A DNA stretch of 64,000 nucleotides from the NCBI GenBank assembly GCA_016806645.1, contig JACSYO010000566.1, positions 762,001-826,000 on the forward strand, read 5' to 3'. The DNA comes from Ophiodon elongatus (Eukaryota; Chordata; Actinopteri; Perciformes; Hexagrammidae). Each line of letters starts with the position of its first letter. Within the stretch, counting starts at the first letter, position 1. Shown here one piece after another: positions 1 through 13,200 of this stretch. The position numbers were made by a program, and so were the translations under genes. The notes under the pieces are model-generated. The model did not search any database, had not been told where the DNA came from, and saw only the letters and a program-made list of their open reading frames with translations.

Positions 1-111
1 CCATCTCCACGTTCTGCCGTCGCAGCCTCTCTGTCGGCGCCCTCTTCTCGGCTCCCTCAACCTTCAACCCTGCCAGCTTCATCCCCCCCCCCTTCCCCTC
101 TTTACCCCTTG

Positions 112-157
112 CCTCCTCCTCCTCCTCCTCCTCCTTCTCCTCCTCCTCCTCCTCCCC
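112..157 (+). repeat. (CCT)n polypyrimidine tract
   Basis: Imperfect CCT/CTC triplets in a larger pyrimidine-rich zone (about 80-165). The arginine-rich frame on the other strand is a repeat artefact. Confidence 0.9.
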
Positions 158-534
158 CTCTCACTACCCTTAGCGACTCGACATTCCCAGATGTCCGCTG
201 GCTCTTGCATCACTGAGACAGCCAGGCTTTCTGCCGCTGTGTCACTTGGCATTTGAAAGCTGTGCGTGCGTGGGACACCGTCACCTCCCATTCCACACTA
301 ATTGCACTACACTGACTGCTGCAGGATTCATCAGAGAATAAAACAGTGGAGTGCTACCACTCTGGTTTTCTCAACTTAATTTAACTTTTACGTGAGTGTT
401 TTAACATACTAACAAGCAATACAGCTGTTTCAGTTCATTACCCAAACTATTTATTTAGAAATGTGTTTACTGCTGAAATAATTTGCAATTTTTAAACAAA
501 AGCAGTTTGTCACTTTTATCAAAATATGACCATA

Positions 535-554
535 TTTTTTTTTTTTTTTTTTTT
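535..554 (+). repeat. Poly(T), 20 bp
   Basis: Uninterrupted T run. Confidence 0.95.
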
Positions 555-760
555 AATCACAGCCTTGTTTTTGCATTTTAAAAACACATACATTCCACTT
601 TTTGAGAACACATTCCGCAATATATCTTGTGCTTTAATGGCGGTGCTTTTTCTCATGGCGCTTGCTTTGCTGCATTACCATGAGATGACGGTGCCGTTTG
701 TCATCTTCAGTGCTGTCGGCTGGGTTTGTTTCATCTCAACGAGGAGGTGTGAGAAAAGAA

Positions 761-803
761 TGAGGAGGAAGAGGAGCAGGAGAGGAGGAGGAGGAGGAGG
801 AGA
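761..803 (+). repeat. (GGA)n purine tract
   Basis: Imperfect GAGGAG triplets. Confidence 0.85.
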
Positions 804-3734
804 GGCAGATATTTTACTCACGAGGAATGCTGTATAACTGTATGCATGAGCTTATGTCAGATTTAGTCATGGTTTGGCACCAAACAGCGAATAGTGAGAA
901 GAGAGTGACAAGGAGAGGGAACTTGAAGAAGGTGAATCTTTTGGTGCCCAGCACCGAATGAATCGAGAAGAAGGCAATAAATATAGTATTAAACTGTATG
1001 TGGCCAAAATACTCACCCCATTTTACCGAATAATATTCCAAGTACTGGATGAAGAGGGGCTTGTAAGGATGGACTTTTTTGCAGTGCAGAGTGAATCACA
1101 ATGAGCTGTTTTTCCTCTAATGTCCTGCAACTCGGCCAACTAATACAAGGAGACATGCCATTCCTGAGAAAATGTTCCCTTCGGCGGCCTTCTCTGAACC
1201 TTGTAGAAAACCACGGCGCCAGGCAGTCCTTTGTTCTCTGCAAGAAAACAAGCATTATAGCCATGAGCCGTTGTTCGTTGATATTTTCAAGGCCAGAAAC
1301 CCACGTTTAGTTTTTTTTCAAAAGCTAAAAATATGAAAACATGTAGTCAGCAACCCAAACATCCATCCAATACATATAATATGCGCAGACTAGAAGGTTA
1401 CTTCAGGTATATAAGTGATTCTTTAATTTTGACGAAGAGAGGCACATTTTAAAGACAACAGTGGTTAACCGTTAATAGTGATTTTCTTACTTGTGCGTGG
1501 TTAGGATGGCAATATAGGAAGTCTGTGTATAAACACTATCCTGTGGTTTACAATAATGCCCTTTTAATTAGGATTATCTCATTTAGCTTTATATGATCGA
1601 CCAATAGAAGACATTTGTGAAGTCTTCCCGTTGCCATTTACAGTTAATAATCACTCCTCTTAATTATAGCGCATCGCAGGAACCACCACGACTAAATATA
1701 CATGAATGACTTTAATCAATCCCGAGCCTTGCCTGCCCACTATTGGCCTTTTTCACAGCAACTGTTTTTTTGACTTGTCATTGTAGGAGAAGAACAGGTG
1801 TTACTAATTACTAATTAACTTTGGCTTTGTTCTGTCCCACTGAGCCACAGCAGTGCGACATTGAGCCAGCATGCACAATATCAGGAACCCGAAACCGAAG
1901 CAGCTAAATGGAATCCAGCCGCCATTCATTGTATCATTTAAACGTTACACCTGTGCTTTTCCTGCTGTGACGTGCCAAAATATGTCTTCTGTAAAGAAGA
2001 GATATTCCGACCTCAAACTACTTCCTGACAACACGGCGTCCCCCGTCCTGTTTACCTCCGTTTATAATTGATATTTCCTGGGGCTGACACTGAGGCCAAC
2101 AGCAAGAGTTTTAGCATTTTATTAGAAAAAAATGAATTATTTATGTATTTTACTATCTCAATATGCAGAGAATTGGCAACAATCAGTGGACTCAGGTGCT
2201 TGTTATTAGGCTAGCCGTGTGTCTGGGTGGAACCAATCACTTAAGCTAGTCGTGTCTCTTGAAGCTTTTTCTCTTGTAAAGTTGAACATATAGTTTGAAA
2301 GTACGTCCAATAAAGTATAAATGTGACCTTTAAGTGGTGTAGCTAGCTGACCTGTCCAGATCCTGGATGTGGGCACTTTGGGCCCAACATGAATATTGTC
2401 TCTATTAGGCAACATTATCTCTTGACCAATGTTTAAACGTTAAAAACATCAGGAGACAATTCGCACTTATTTTCCTGATGCCAGAAAAAATACATATTCT
2501 AACATGAGCTGCTTAACTAACTTGACAACTGGTTGACACACTGTCAACAGACAGGGCAGAAACTCACGAGCATAGCAACACTGAGACAACAAACAACCCA
2601 GAATGCAACACTCTCTTACAGTGACATGGTCACCCTTTAACACAAAGAATATCTGCTGTTAAAAACATGCCTGTTCCTCAGAAATATTCATGCATTACAT
2701 CTACCAAAGAAAAAAAATGGTTTTCCATCAACAACTTCATCACTGTTAGATCTTGATTTTGTAAATATGAGACTAATGTAGGGACACATGACTAATGTAG
2801 ATGCCATCATTATTTGTTTAACGATATTGCTCAAATATTAGAACCTTAGTTCTAAAAGTCAGTAGAAAAGTCCAGTCCCAGCCTCCACAGACAACAAAGC
2901 TGAAATGTTATAAATGACTCTTAAGTTTTTTTCCACTTGCAGTGTTTTACAGCTGGCAGAGAGTAAAGTATACCAAAGCTGTTTCCATAGCGATTCATTT
3001 CCAATAGAAAGGCCTGTTTTCACCAGCATTTTGACTGATGACTTAACGCTAATGCCTAATGTCTGGTGAACTGGGGTGCAAGCGTTATCAAAAACCTCAG
3101 GACAGATATATCTTTTAAAGGTTGACTACACTCTGTTATAGCTCATAAAATATTAAGCATTAAAAAATGTTCCCCTTACACTAACCCAACTGCAAAAACT
3201 ACCCTTAAACTAACTTAATTCACTATCGCTGCAGTGATAGAAAGAATTAGTGTATCTCAGGCTGGTCCGTCTTCTTAGTTGGGCTTGGGCTTGCTTTTCC
3301 ACATTCGCGAGCGCCAACGCTTGAGAACAGAATATTAAGACAGAGTGAAAATTTGAATTTGAAAATTGGTAACTGAACGATACAAACCTTGAACGCGAAA
3401 CCAGCACTGGAGAGCCTCCTACAGTCACGTATGGACCGAATGTAATGTACCGTCTGAGCTTCAATAATATTTAGATTCAGAAAGTGCTATTTTAGGAGTG
3501 CGTTCAGATACGTCAAGGACAAAAAGACATCTTGAATCTGACATGCAGGTAAAGGAAGCAAAGGGTTAAGAAAAGCTTTAGCGATGACCAGGCAGGCCTG
3601 AGTGTTTGACAGTCAGAAGACAAGCAGTCGGCCTCTCTGAAAGCCCTCAGTAAATCTGTCTGCATGCCATTTAGAGCGTTGGCCTGACCTAAATGTCAGA
3701 GCAACATTCGACAGAACCATATAACTCACATTTA

Positions 3735-3778
3735 CTCTCCCTCTCTCTCCTTTTCCTTCTCTCTCTCTCTCTCTCTCC
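3735..3778 (+). repeat. (CT)n imperfect microsatellite
   Basis: CT dinucleotides interrupted by CC and TT pairs; the last 20 bp are pure. Confidence 0.9.
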
Positions 3779-4274
3779 TGGATGTTGGTCTTACAAAAGG
3801 GTTATATCACTCAGACACCGCTCACGGTGTTTGTTCATTTTCGAAGGCCCTCAGGAGCCTTTAAGACAAGTAAAATGGGAACTGCATGGGTAATGGAGCC
3901 TCTTAAGAACATTCTAATGCCGAAAGATACCTGTTTCTGTTGTGGAGCCCAAAACATATGGTAACTTTCATTTTTCTTCTCTTTTAAGTGTAAACAAAAA
4001 GAAAATCTGATGGCGTGAAAGCCGCAATGCATTTGTCATTTTTCAAAAGAGATTTATTTTTACAGCTTTTTTTGTATAATGCCCTTGTCCTCTGTATGAC
4101 CAGTCAAAGAGACATAAAGGAACATTATCCACTGATTTCATTGTCTGCTCTTTACAGCAGAATGAAATTTTGAGGCTAAGAATTTTGGACAGAAGGGACA
4201 GATTTCAGGGTGATTCATTCACTGAGTCTAGAGCCAAGGTAAACTGTGTCATGTTTTTGTGCCCGCGTACCACA

Positions 4275-4276
<2 letters not shown>

Positions 4277-4313
<37 letters not shown>
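4277..4313 (+). repeat. (GT)n microsatellite
   Basis: About 18 pure GT units, then an imperfect TGTGTG-rich zone to about 4450. Confidence 0.95.
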
Positions 4314-4315
<2 letters not shown>

Positions 4316-5217
4316 CTGTGCACCCTTGTGTGTAATGTGTGGGAAGCCTCACTTCACATGTGTGTCTGCACCCATAGCGATGCCTTAGCACGTGTGGGCG
4401 TGTGGGGGTATGGGTGTGTGAATTGCTGCAGAATGTGTAGAGTATGTGTGTTTCTGCTAGTGTGCTGTATTATATGGCTGCGTGTGGGCAGTTAGGATTA
4501 CACAAAGAGTGCACCATATTGAGAACCAACATATTGTTGGCAGCCGGGCTCACACGAATGAGTTTCATCACCGAGCCTTCTCCCTCATTCACTCTGTCTG
4601 TCTCTCCATTTGTGAGGAAAAGGTCACACAATGAGTATGATCTGTCTCTCTCTTTTGATTTGGCTTCACTCTTTTTCCTCATTTCAACTTGTGTTATTTT
4701 CCCCTCTCTTGCTGCTGTTGGTACCTAATTTTATACTTGCGTTTCACCCTGCAGCAATCGTCACAGGCTATTTTTTCGTTGGGATTGAATCACATCACGG
4801 TACTGACGGAACAAATCAGAAATACATTTCATCTGGCTCAGAAATTGCACTCTGTCTTCGGTGTATGGCAATGTAGTAAATTGGAAATTCTGACTATCAA
4901 ATTAAACAAAAGGTGTATCGACATTTTAGCTGTTTCAGGAAGAATCTTAAATATCAGCGCTGCAATTCACCGTAACGTGAAATTTCCTCGTTTTGAATGG
5001 GAATATTTTGTCCACTCCCATTTGCTTTTGTAACACCAATCATACCTTTGATACTCTTGCTGCCAGCCACTTCCTCTCATGTTCTGCCTGTGTGTGTCCC
5101 TACATCACCTCCCCCTGCCTCCCTCTCTCCTCAGCTACACTACTTCTCTTTTCTCCCACTGATATGCCCAGCAGTAATCCTCTTGACTTGCCACACAAGA
5201 CTATTATAGCTACTGTA

Positions 5218-5250
5218 AACACACACACACACACACACACACATACACAT
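5218..5250 (+). repeat. (CA)n microsatellite
   Basis: About 13 CA units, then CATACACATA. Confidence 0.95.
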
Positions 5251-6177
5251 AGAGACACGCGATGTGAGGTTAACAACGTACATTGGATGAGAGTAAGTCA
5301 CAGATGGAACAGACTGCCAGGGGTGGAGGAGAAGGATTAAGAGAGCAGGGGAGAGAAATTAAAGACATAATTTATGAGGAGCTACAAGCCATGTGGAAAC
5401 ACGAGGTAAAGAACGGGCGAGTGGTGGGAAAGAAAGATGAAATGGAATGGACAAAAATCAGAGGATGAAAAATGCGAGATGTGGGATGTTGAACAGATGG
5501 ATGGATTCGAAAGGATGTAAAGAAAGGAGGCTAAGACAGATAGAGGTATGAGACGTGCACGTTGCCGCTGTGTATGAGGTGACCCTGAATCCAATCGATT
5601 TTTACAGCTCCGCTACCATAGATCACCAGCGAAATGTGTCTGTCCGCCTGTATGTGTGTCTCTTATGACAATATGTTTGATGCATGTGAAGGTGTGTGAC
5701 TTAAATCAGCTGGACAAAGTACCCAGTGTTAAAGTCCTCATTGCAAGTTGCTGTCTAATGACCTTCTGTTAGCGCTGCATGCACATGGAATCCATCTTGG
5801 GGTACTTTTTTTTTTTTATCTATCCACACACACAAAAACTGTATACACTGTATACACATAAGCCCCCACCTGCACCTCCCACCTATCACGAAGAATTGAA
5901 ATGTAGGTTTACGGGGACTCAGATCCCGTAAAAGTACTGGGTACCAAAAAGCAGATCTTTCCGCCGATTTTAAAACGAATAGAGATGCTGCTTTGTTAGC
6001 TCAAAATAATATTATTACTTTATAAGCAAAGAACATTCCACTACATTCCACAGATTGTCATTGTGGATCAGTGGTGTGACGTTTAAAAGACGGATCTATA
6101 GATCTCGTTTGGGTCTGCTCATCAGATGTCTGTCAAAAGCAGTCATTCTAACGCTGCCCCCCGCCCCCCTCCTGCCC

Positions 6178-6178
<1 letters not shown>

Positions 6179-6215
<37 letters not shown>

Positions 6216-6240
6216 CACACGCACACACCCACACACACGC
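6179..6240 (+). repeat. (CA)n microsatellite with CG interruptions
   Basis: Pure for about 28 bp, then interrupted by GC and CC; preceded by C-rich runs. Confidence 0.95.
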
Positions 6241-7189
6241 CTTGTAGAAGGCCCTGTCTGAGCCCCAGGTCCCCTGGGTCTGATTAATGCTCTCTCTACA
6301 GGACTCCCAATAGGAGATCACACACACACTCTGCTGTGGTTTATGCATGCTCACACACACACACACATTCTGAGAGTACAACACGAGACCTGCTCACCAT
6401 GCCTCCAGAGTTAATAAGGCGCTAGGAGAGGATATTGTCTATATAGGAATATGTTACCTCATCAGTGTGTGTGTATATGAGCACATGAGAGAGAGATTGC
6501 AGCAGACTTTTCACAGCACAGAAAAATAATAGTGTCCTATAACAGACCAACAGATAATAAAGTTACTGTTTTTCTTCCAAATTATGGTACAAAAAGCAAT
6601 TTCTCTGCTGCTACTTTTACCGGAGTTCATCACAGTTCATTGGATGCTGTGGAAGTGTGTGTTTCAGTTTTGTGAAAATGATTAAGCGTACTATTGTTCA
6701 CAAACACTCAAAATACCAACCGTACTTTTACAATACTGCAATCCACAGCAAGAAAGCCAAACTCTGGTAACCTCATCATTCCGCTCATTTTTAAGCTCAT
6801 CTGAGAATGCTTTATCCCATAAAAGTGATGAATATTTTGATCTCGCCGAGGAAGAATCCCGGTCAATTTCTCTTTTTGTCTTGTTAATGAAAGGGGTTCA
6901 AAAAAACAAACAATTTGTCTGGATGTTATGAATTATTTTTCAATATCTTTCATGGAAAGCAAATCATTTGATTCTCGAGCGTTTTCGACTGTGTCAGATT
7001 GTTATGGAAGGTCAGTCTATGTCTCAGAAGTCATACATATACATGTTGAAGGCACAGAGAGACAACAACTTCAATTTCACCCATTATGAAAGTATCGGAA
7101 AACGACATACTGATGATGATTTTTTTTCACTCCAGGAAAGTATGGAAGCCCTGAGACGCGAGTGAGACAAATAATAATTCTGGTGATCC

Positions 7190-7330
7190 ATTCCATCCGT
7201 CCGGTCCGTTCCTGTGAACGCGATATCTCAGGAACACCTGGAGGCAATTTCTTCATATTTTGAGGATGAACCGATTGGATTTTGGCGGTCAAAGGTCAAA
7301 GGTCAAAAGGACGCCACCTCTATCCCATTC
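7190..7330 (+). repeat. Dispersed teleost repeat fragment with GGTCAAAGGTCA array
   Basis: The block (TGAACGCGATATCTCAGGA, then GGAGGCAATTTCTTCA, GGATGAACCGATT and GATTTTGGCGGTCAAAGGTC) resembles a dispersed repeat I know from many teleost genomes. I do not know its family name. It ends in a GGTCA array that forms two overlapping DR1 motifs (7286-7305). Confidence 0.6.
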
Positions 7331-7971
7331 TCGTGAAAGCGTGGCAACGCTGGGGATTTTACATGGCAAACAGTGTGGATGATTTATTTATTTTTAATTC
7401 ATGAAATATTCATTTTCACAATCATGATCTGGCATAACTGCAACTGTGATGATCAAACCTAATGGCAGAAGGTTACCGCCAATAGGCCGACAGTAGTTTC
7501 ACTATAGTATAACCTCTAGTTACCATAGTAACCCTTGTTCCAAGAAAAATGTTTGACCCGTGAGCAGACTTTGCTGTGAGCAGGGTCATAGAGTCAGACA
7601 CTGAAGGAGAAAGATGGACATAGAATGCATTTGTATTAGGTTTTTAAAAGAGGACAAAATCATGATTTCTGTGAGAGCCTTTTTAATTTTTTTTTTATAG
7701 GTATCACTTATTAAAGAGATAGCTGCACACTTACATCCATGCAGTGTTACACTGTATATGAACTTTTGGTTTTCAAAGACCTCTATCGGTGCATACCAAA
7801 GATATCACTGGAAGTATATCAAGTCTCTCTTCACTAAGCTGAAATTATGTCTCTGGGAAGCAGCTATTATCCTTCTCCTTGAGGTGCATGAACTCACATT
7901 CACATGTTCAGACTCCATGACCTCCTCTCTCAAAAATGTACAGTAGTTCTCGTTCTCACTTCTCTCTTTTT

Positions 7972-7972
<1 letters not shown>

Positions 7973-8005
<33 letters not shown>
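7973..8005 (+). repeat. (CT)n microsatellite
   Basis: About 16 pure CT units. Confidence 0.95.
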
Positions 8006-8007
<2 letters not shown>

Positions 8008-8081
8008 TAACAAGGAGAGAGTAAGGGGAGACAGGCCTGTTATGGTTCACCAGCTACCAGGCTGGTGAAATGTTAGAGGAT

Positions 8082-8101
8082 GGTGTGTGTGTGTGTGTGT
8101 G
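8082..8101 (+). repeat. (GT)n microsatellite
   Basis: About 9 GT units followed by GAGAGA. Confidence 0.9.
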
Positions 8102-8285
8102 AGAGACTGTACAGTGAAATAGAGTTAGAATGGACATGGTGTGTGTTTGTAAGAGAGCGAGAGAGAAAGAGAGCAGGTTGCTGCCTGTGTCCAGTTTCCC
8201 TCATTGCTTTTTACACCAATTGATTTTAGTTTGAGTGACAGGCGAGAGGAAACAGCACCTCAGCCTACTGCTGTCAGCTTATGTG

Positions 8286-8286
<1 letters not shown>

Positions 8287-8328
<42 letters not shown>
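8287..8328 (+). repeat. (CT)n microsatellite
   Basis: About 20 pure CT units followed by a CCTTCC pyrimidine stretch. Confidence 0.95.
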
Positions 8329-8329
<1 letters not shown>

Positions 8330-10233
8330 TCCTTCCCTTCCTTTCCTGCCCTTTCGCACACACACTCTTCCTCACCAACACACAAGCAATAAGGACACAC
8401 GCCTGAGCCCCGAACCCCGCAACCTTTCGTGAACCGTTCATGCTTTCCTCGTCAGGCAACCGCTTAGGTATGAGGACTCTCTAATAAGAAGACAGGCACC
8501 CTTTCTGAGAATCGGAGCAGTGTGTTAAAAGCTGCTTCAGAATGCAGATGAACTCAGAAAATGAATGAAAAGCAGTGGAGCCCACCTGTCAACACTCCAT
8601 CAGAGGAGCAACATATCATACTCGTGTCGGCGGGTGCCTGTATACCTTGTTGCCGAGCAGAGCAAGAGGGGGCGGAGAGTGAAAGCCGCTTACAGTGGGA
8701 CTGCTGTGTTGCCATGGCGACTGCCTTTGCATTGAATCGATAGAAAAGAGACACACTTCCCTGCTTTTCTTTCTTCCAGACCTACTTTATTTATTTCTTC
8801 CTGCAGGCATTGTTGCTTTCTGTGCACACATGTTTTTGCAACAAAAAAAACAACAACACATACATTTAATCACACATAAGTTCAGACATAGACACACATC
8901 TTAGCGGGCAATTTACAGAGGACTTATCCGGTTTCCCTCCCCCATCACCATCTAGGTTTCCATCTGTGGGATGGAAGGGAAGATGCTTAGAAACCAATCA
9001 GGTTGAAGAAATACCATTTCTGGCATCATAAAATGCAGCTGATATACATATAGAATGGCGATGAAGGAATGTGAAGGTGGCAACGACTTTTGGCTTCTCC
9101 TCAGGTCGCCTTGCATCAGAATCAACAAAGACCTCAGGTTCCCTTTCATTCGCTTTACTACAAACACCTCTCTTTTTTTTCGTGCCTTTCTGATGAGTAG
9201 ATAAGGATAAAAGTGTAAGGTCTTGTATTATGTGTCATTCCAATTATCCTTTGATCAAATGTGCCTTTGATGCAAAACAAGAAGGACAGGGAAAGATTAT
9301 CAGGTTCATATCATAGAATTAGAACGGACAGAAAGGATCCTGCATGCGGGAACATAATGATCATTCTGCAGCAGATGCTTGATCTCCGGGAATGAGTGTG
9401 TTTTATGTGTGAAGAGCGCTATGAGGCATACATTTCAGAGCGCTTCGTGATTAACACAACTACGACTGATGCTCGGATAAATGAAGCCTTTGCCATGGTA
9501 ACAGATCGGTTTTAGAGTCTCATGCACTATACCTATATGCCTATTTCCATGACAACGCTCTCCGGTTGCCACCACCTAAAGAATGTCAGCTATGTGACCA
9601 TTTTAGTCCGTGGAATTCAGTTAATTTTTCTAATCTATTATGATCTCTGGGGGCTCAAATGCAGCTGGTTCGTATTGTTGCGTCGCCAAAAGCAAATGGA
9701 GGCTAAAACAGTCGGGTGTCCTGTCTTGAAAACCCTAACGACAGCCATGTTTATTCACACAAACATTTACACACGTACACAGACGGAGCTGTCATATTTG
9801 TTGACTACATCGCTCAGCCAACTATAATCACGCACATACATAAAATATCACAGACGGCACCGTTACTGCAAAAGGGGTTCAATTCAGTCCGAGCTCGCCA
9901 GGCAGTATCTGTGACAGTGGAGATGTGGGAGAGTAATCACGAGCCTGACAGGCTGAGCGCACTGTATGTAAACACAGCGGAAATGAGATGCGACCACCGT
10001 GGTATGGTGACACTAACGGTACACTCATTAACCTCCACAAAGACAGCTGCGGAAGGGCATGTGAGAGAGTTAAAGAGGTAAATGTATTTATATGGCTTCT
10101 GTTCTCAAATCTGTCTCCCTCTCTTGTTCGCGCTTTCTCCCATGCCCTCATTTTGAAAATGGGGGTGGGGGGGGATTCCATTTGAACGAACTAGCCTCTG
10201 CTTCGCTCGTGGGAGACAGCTTGACTCAGAGAG

Positions 10234-10286
<53 letters not shown>
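10234..10286 (+). repeat. (GA)n microsatellite
   Basis: About 26 pure GA units. Confidence 0.95.
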
Positions 10287-10288
<2 letters not shown>

Positions 10289-13200
10289 GTCTTCCATGCA
10301 CCAGACGATGCAATCCTGAGCAGGAACATGGCGAGCGTTCCGCCAATGGCAGCTCACGCACAGGCCGACGCATGGAGGGTTTCCACGGCTACCCCCAACC
10401 TTCCTCCCCATCAGTCCTTCCCATTTCCCTCCCTCTCTCCCTCTTCCCTTCAATCCTCCTCTCCTCTGCCTTAAAATAAATGTCAAACGGCTAATAAACA
10501 CAGCAGCGCATGCGGCTGTACCAAATGACCGCCGTAGTTGGTCATGTTCAGTACGGCAGATTACACACTCCCCATGATTGATGTCAAGTTTGAAGGCTGT
10601 TCATTTTTGCATTTGTTCTACTCACAATGTACAATGCCCTCATAGCTTCAACACCCAGCTATTGTTCATGTATAATTGTATTTTTTATTATTATACAATA
10701 TCGTGTGACAAAATGTAAATTATATCACAATCTGGACCTAATACAGACCAGTTCAAATGATAATCTTTATGCAAGAATCATGAAAAAAATGGATGTATGT
10801 ATTATTTAATGAAAACAAATAGGCTGTTAATTTAAATACTGGAGTAAATACAGCTAAAAAGGTCCTTCAAATGTCGTTTTACTCAGTTACGCTGTGTCAT
10901 GGCACACTGGTCCAATGCACTGTTGGACAGTCGCCACCCCCGCGCTCTCCAGCTGCAGCCACTCTATATGCCAAGCACCCTGAATGAAAGCCCAATGTGT
11001 TTATATAAAATGACGTGTAGGCCACAGGCTTCTGTTCATTGTGCAATATGTCCAGTGCTGTTCTCCTGAGGTTGTTCTTACCATGTCCCCTTACCATGAG
11101 CACAGGGTGAAGAGGAATCTTCAAAAATGTGATGGCCTGAGGCGTCTCTCTCTTCAGATGAGCGTATGTTAATTCTTACAGAAACTGTTAATTCATTACT
11201 CTCTCTTTTCACTACTAAGAAAGCACAGGGATGAAATATGCAAGCTGTGAGATATACCTGCATGGCATATGCCGTTAGATTAAGTATTATTGTGTGTTTG
11301 TATGCATGCGGGCAAGCATCTGTTTTTTTTGTAGCAAATTAAATTCTACATTTTTCCCGCATTTGGATGTGTGATGTGAAAGCAGGCAGGCGGTCTGCTC
11401 AGCTGCTGTGAGAAGTGGCACACTCGGATCATTAATCAGACTCGACGGCACAGCGGGTAGAAGGCAAGCCACGGGAGAGCCCTAATGCATGCAAATGTAT
11501 ATTCATTTTGGGGGCAGGTTGAGCCAAGGACAGAACCTAGCCAGCAACAGAGAGAGTGAGAGAGTAGAGAGAGAGATGGAGAAGAACATATCACAGCTCA
11601 AACTGTGGTCCAATACAGCTGAAGCATGAATGCGTAAATCAACATGCCAGCCAAGAAAAGGTGGAATAGGAAAATAATGCACAAGCCAGCAGAGGCAAAT
11701 CCGGAATAAAATCCTTCATTGCTTTAAAGGCTAGTAGATATGATATTTTATGTTGTGATATGGAATCACGGTGACATTTGACTGGTCATATCTCACATCA
11801 GCAGTGGTATTATCTCCGTTACCGCATGATATTAGGGTTGTCAAAAAAGCCTCTTGCCTCGGCCAACTGAGGGCAACATTTTGCATTCCACTCTTTATTA
11901 TTCTGCTGAGTGCTTGAGCCTCATTATGGCTGGGATTGAACCTTGGCGGAGATAACCTTACATGACTTTTTTTCAGATGAACCCTTTACACAGGAGCTGA
12001 GGAATGTGAATGGAGTGAAGATATCGAGGTTGGTGGCATCATCTCAACAAATCCTCCTCACAGTTTTTCTCAGTGTATTTTGCAGTCATGTTGTGGAGAT
12101 TGTAAAACACCTAAAAAACAACACCTGTGTGATCATTAACCAAACAAATCCCAATGTATGGGCAGTATAGGGGTAAAAACTCTTGCCCACCACAACTGAC
12201 TGATTTGGTAAGCCCAGCCCACCTTAGTTACTGTCGCTAATATGCGCGTCAACTTTCAAAAGTTTACAATGAAAAGAGTGGAATATGTACCATTCAAAAT
12301 TCACTGCAATTATTGAAACCATGGCTTCAATAATGGCAGGCAAAGCCATTGCTAAACTATGATCATACAATCTATGTTGGGGTCAGAGGTTAAGCGAACG
12401 GTCAATTCGCGGTGTTCATGAATGGGTATCCAGTGAGGGAACATCATATCCTTGTCACAGTAATAGCAACTCCTATTAGGTGTTCTGGACAACTGGAAAA
12501 TGGAATCTGGAAAATTAGCATTGATGTGTATTTGGGTCATAACCTCCCACTGCGTTGTGTTATGTTAAAAAATGATATTGCCTGATGGAATTATTAATAT
12601 CCATTTCACAATGATATACAGAATATTAATCTCAGCAATATGATGTGTTCTTCCTTGGCTTCCGTACTTCCTTTTATTTTATTATCACAAACCATATATT
12701 CCAGTGTCCCAGTGAAGTGTCCCAGGAAAAACATCTGTCCGCTGAACTAGTAGCTCATGAATCAAGGTTTCACTTGTTCTTTTCCCTGGATAGATAGAAG
12801 GATGGAGGGAGGGATGGAAATATGGAGTGAACGAGCAATTGTTCTGCTCTTGCAAACAGGCCATTCAGGGTATATTCCCCGGGGGCCGGAGCTTTTTCAA
12901 GGTTGCGTCCTACTCCGCTAGCTACCTCTGTGTATGTGTGTGTGTGTGCATGCGTGCCTGAGTGTATGTAGTCCTCTGGGTCTCAATAACGTTCAGTCAG
13001 GCTGATATCTCTCCCCACACAGAAGAAAGAAAAAAAAAAGTGCAAACCGTGGATGCGTGTTTCTGTGTGACAGTGTGTGCCAGAGGTTCCCACAAGTCTC
13101 CCAGGTCAGATGCAGGGTCAACAGCTGTTGGCTAAGAACGTTCTCTATGTTCATTTTGCCTGGCACGAGAGCGAGGCCCAAACATGTGAGAAGAATGAAA

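Larger units (their letters stand above)
1..7190. other. Intergenic, no gene seen
   Basis: AT-rich, with many short random frames and no recognisable protein. It holds the simple repeats listed separately (CCT, T, GGA, TC, GT and CA tracts). An imperfect GT-rich zone extends to about 4450 after the GT microsatellite. No dispersed repeat or RNA gene is recognised. Confidence 0.6.
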
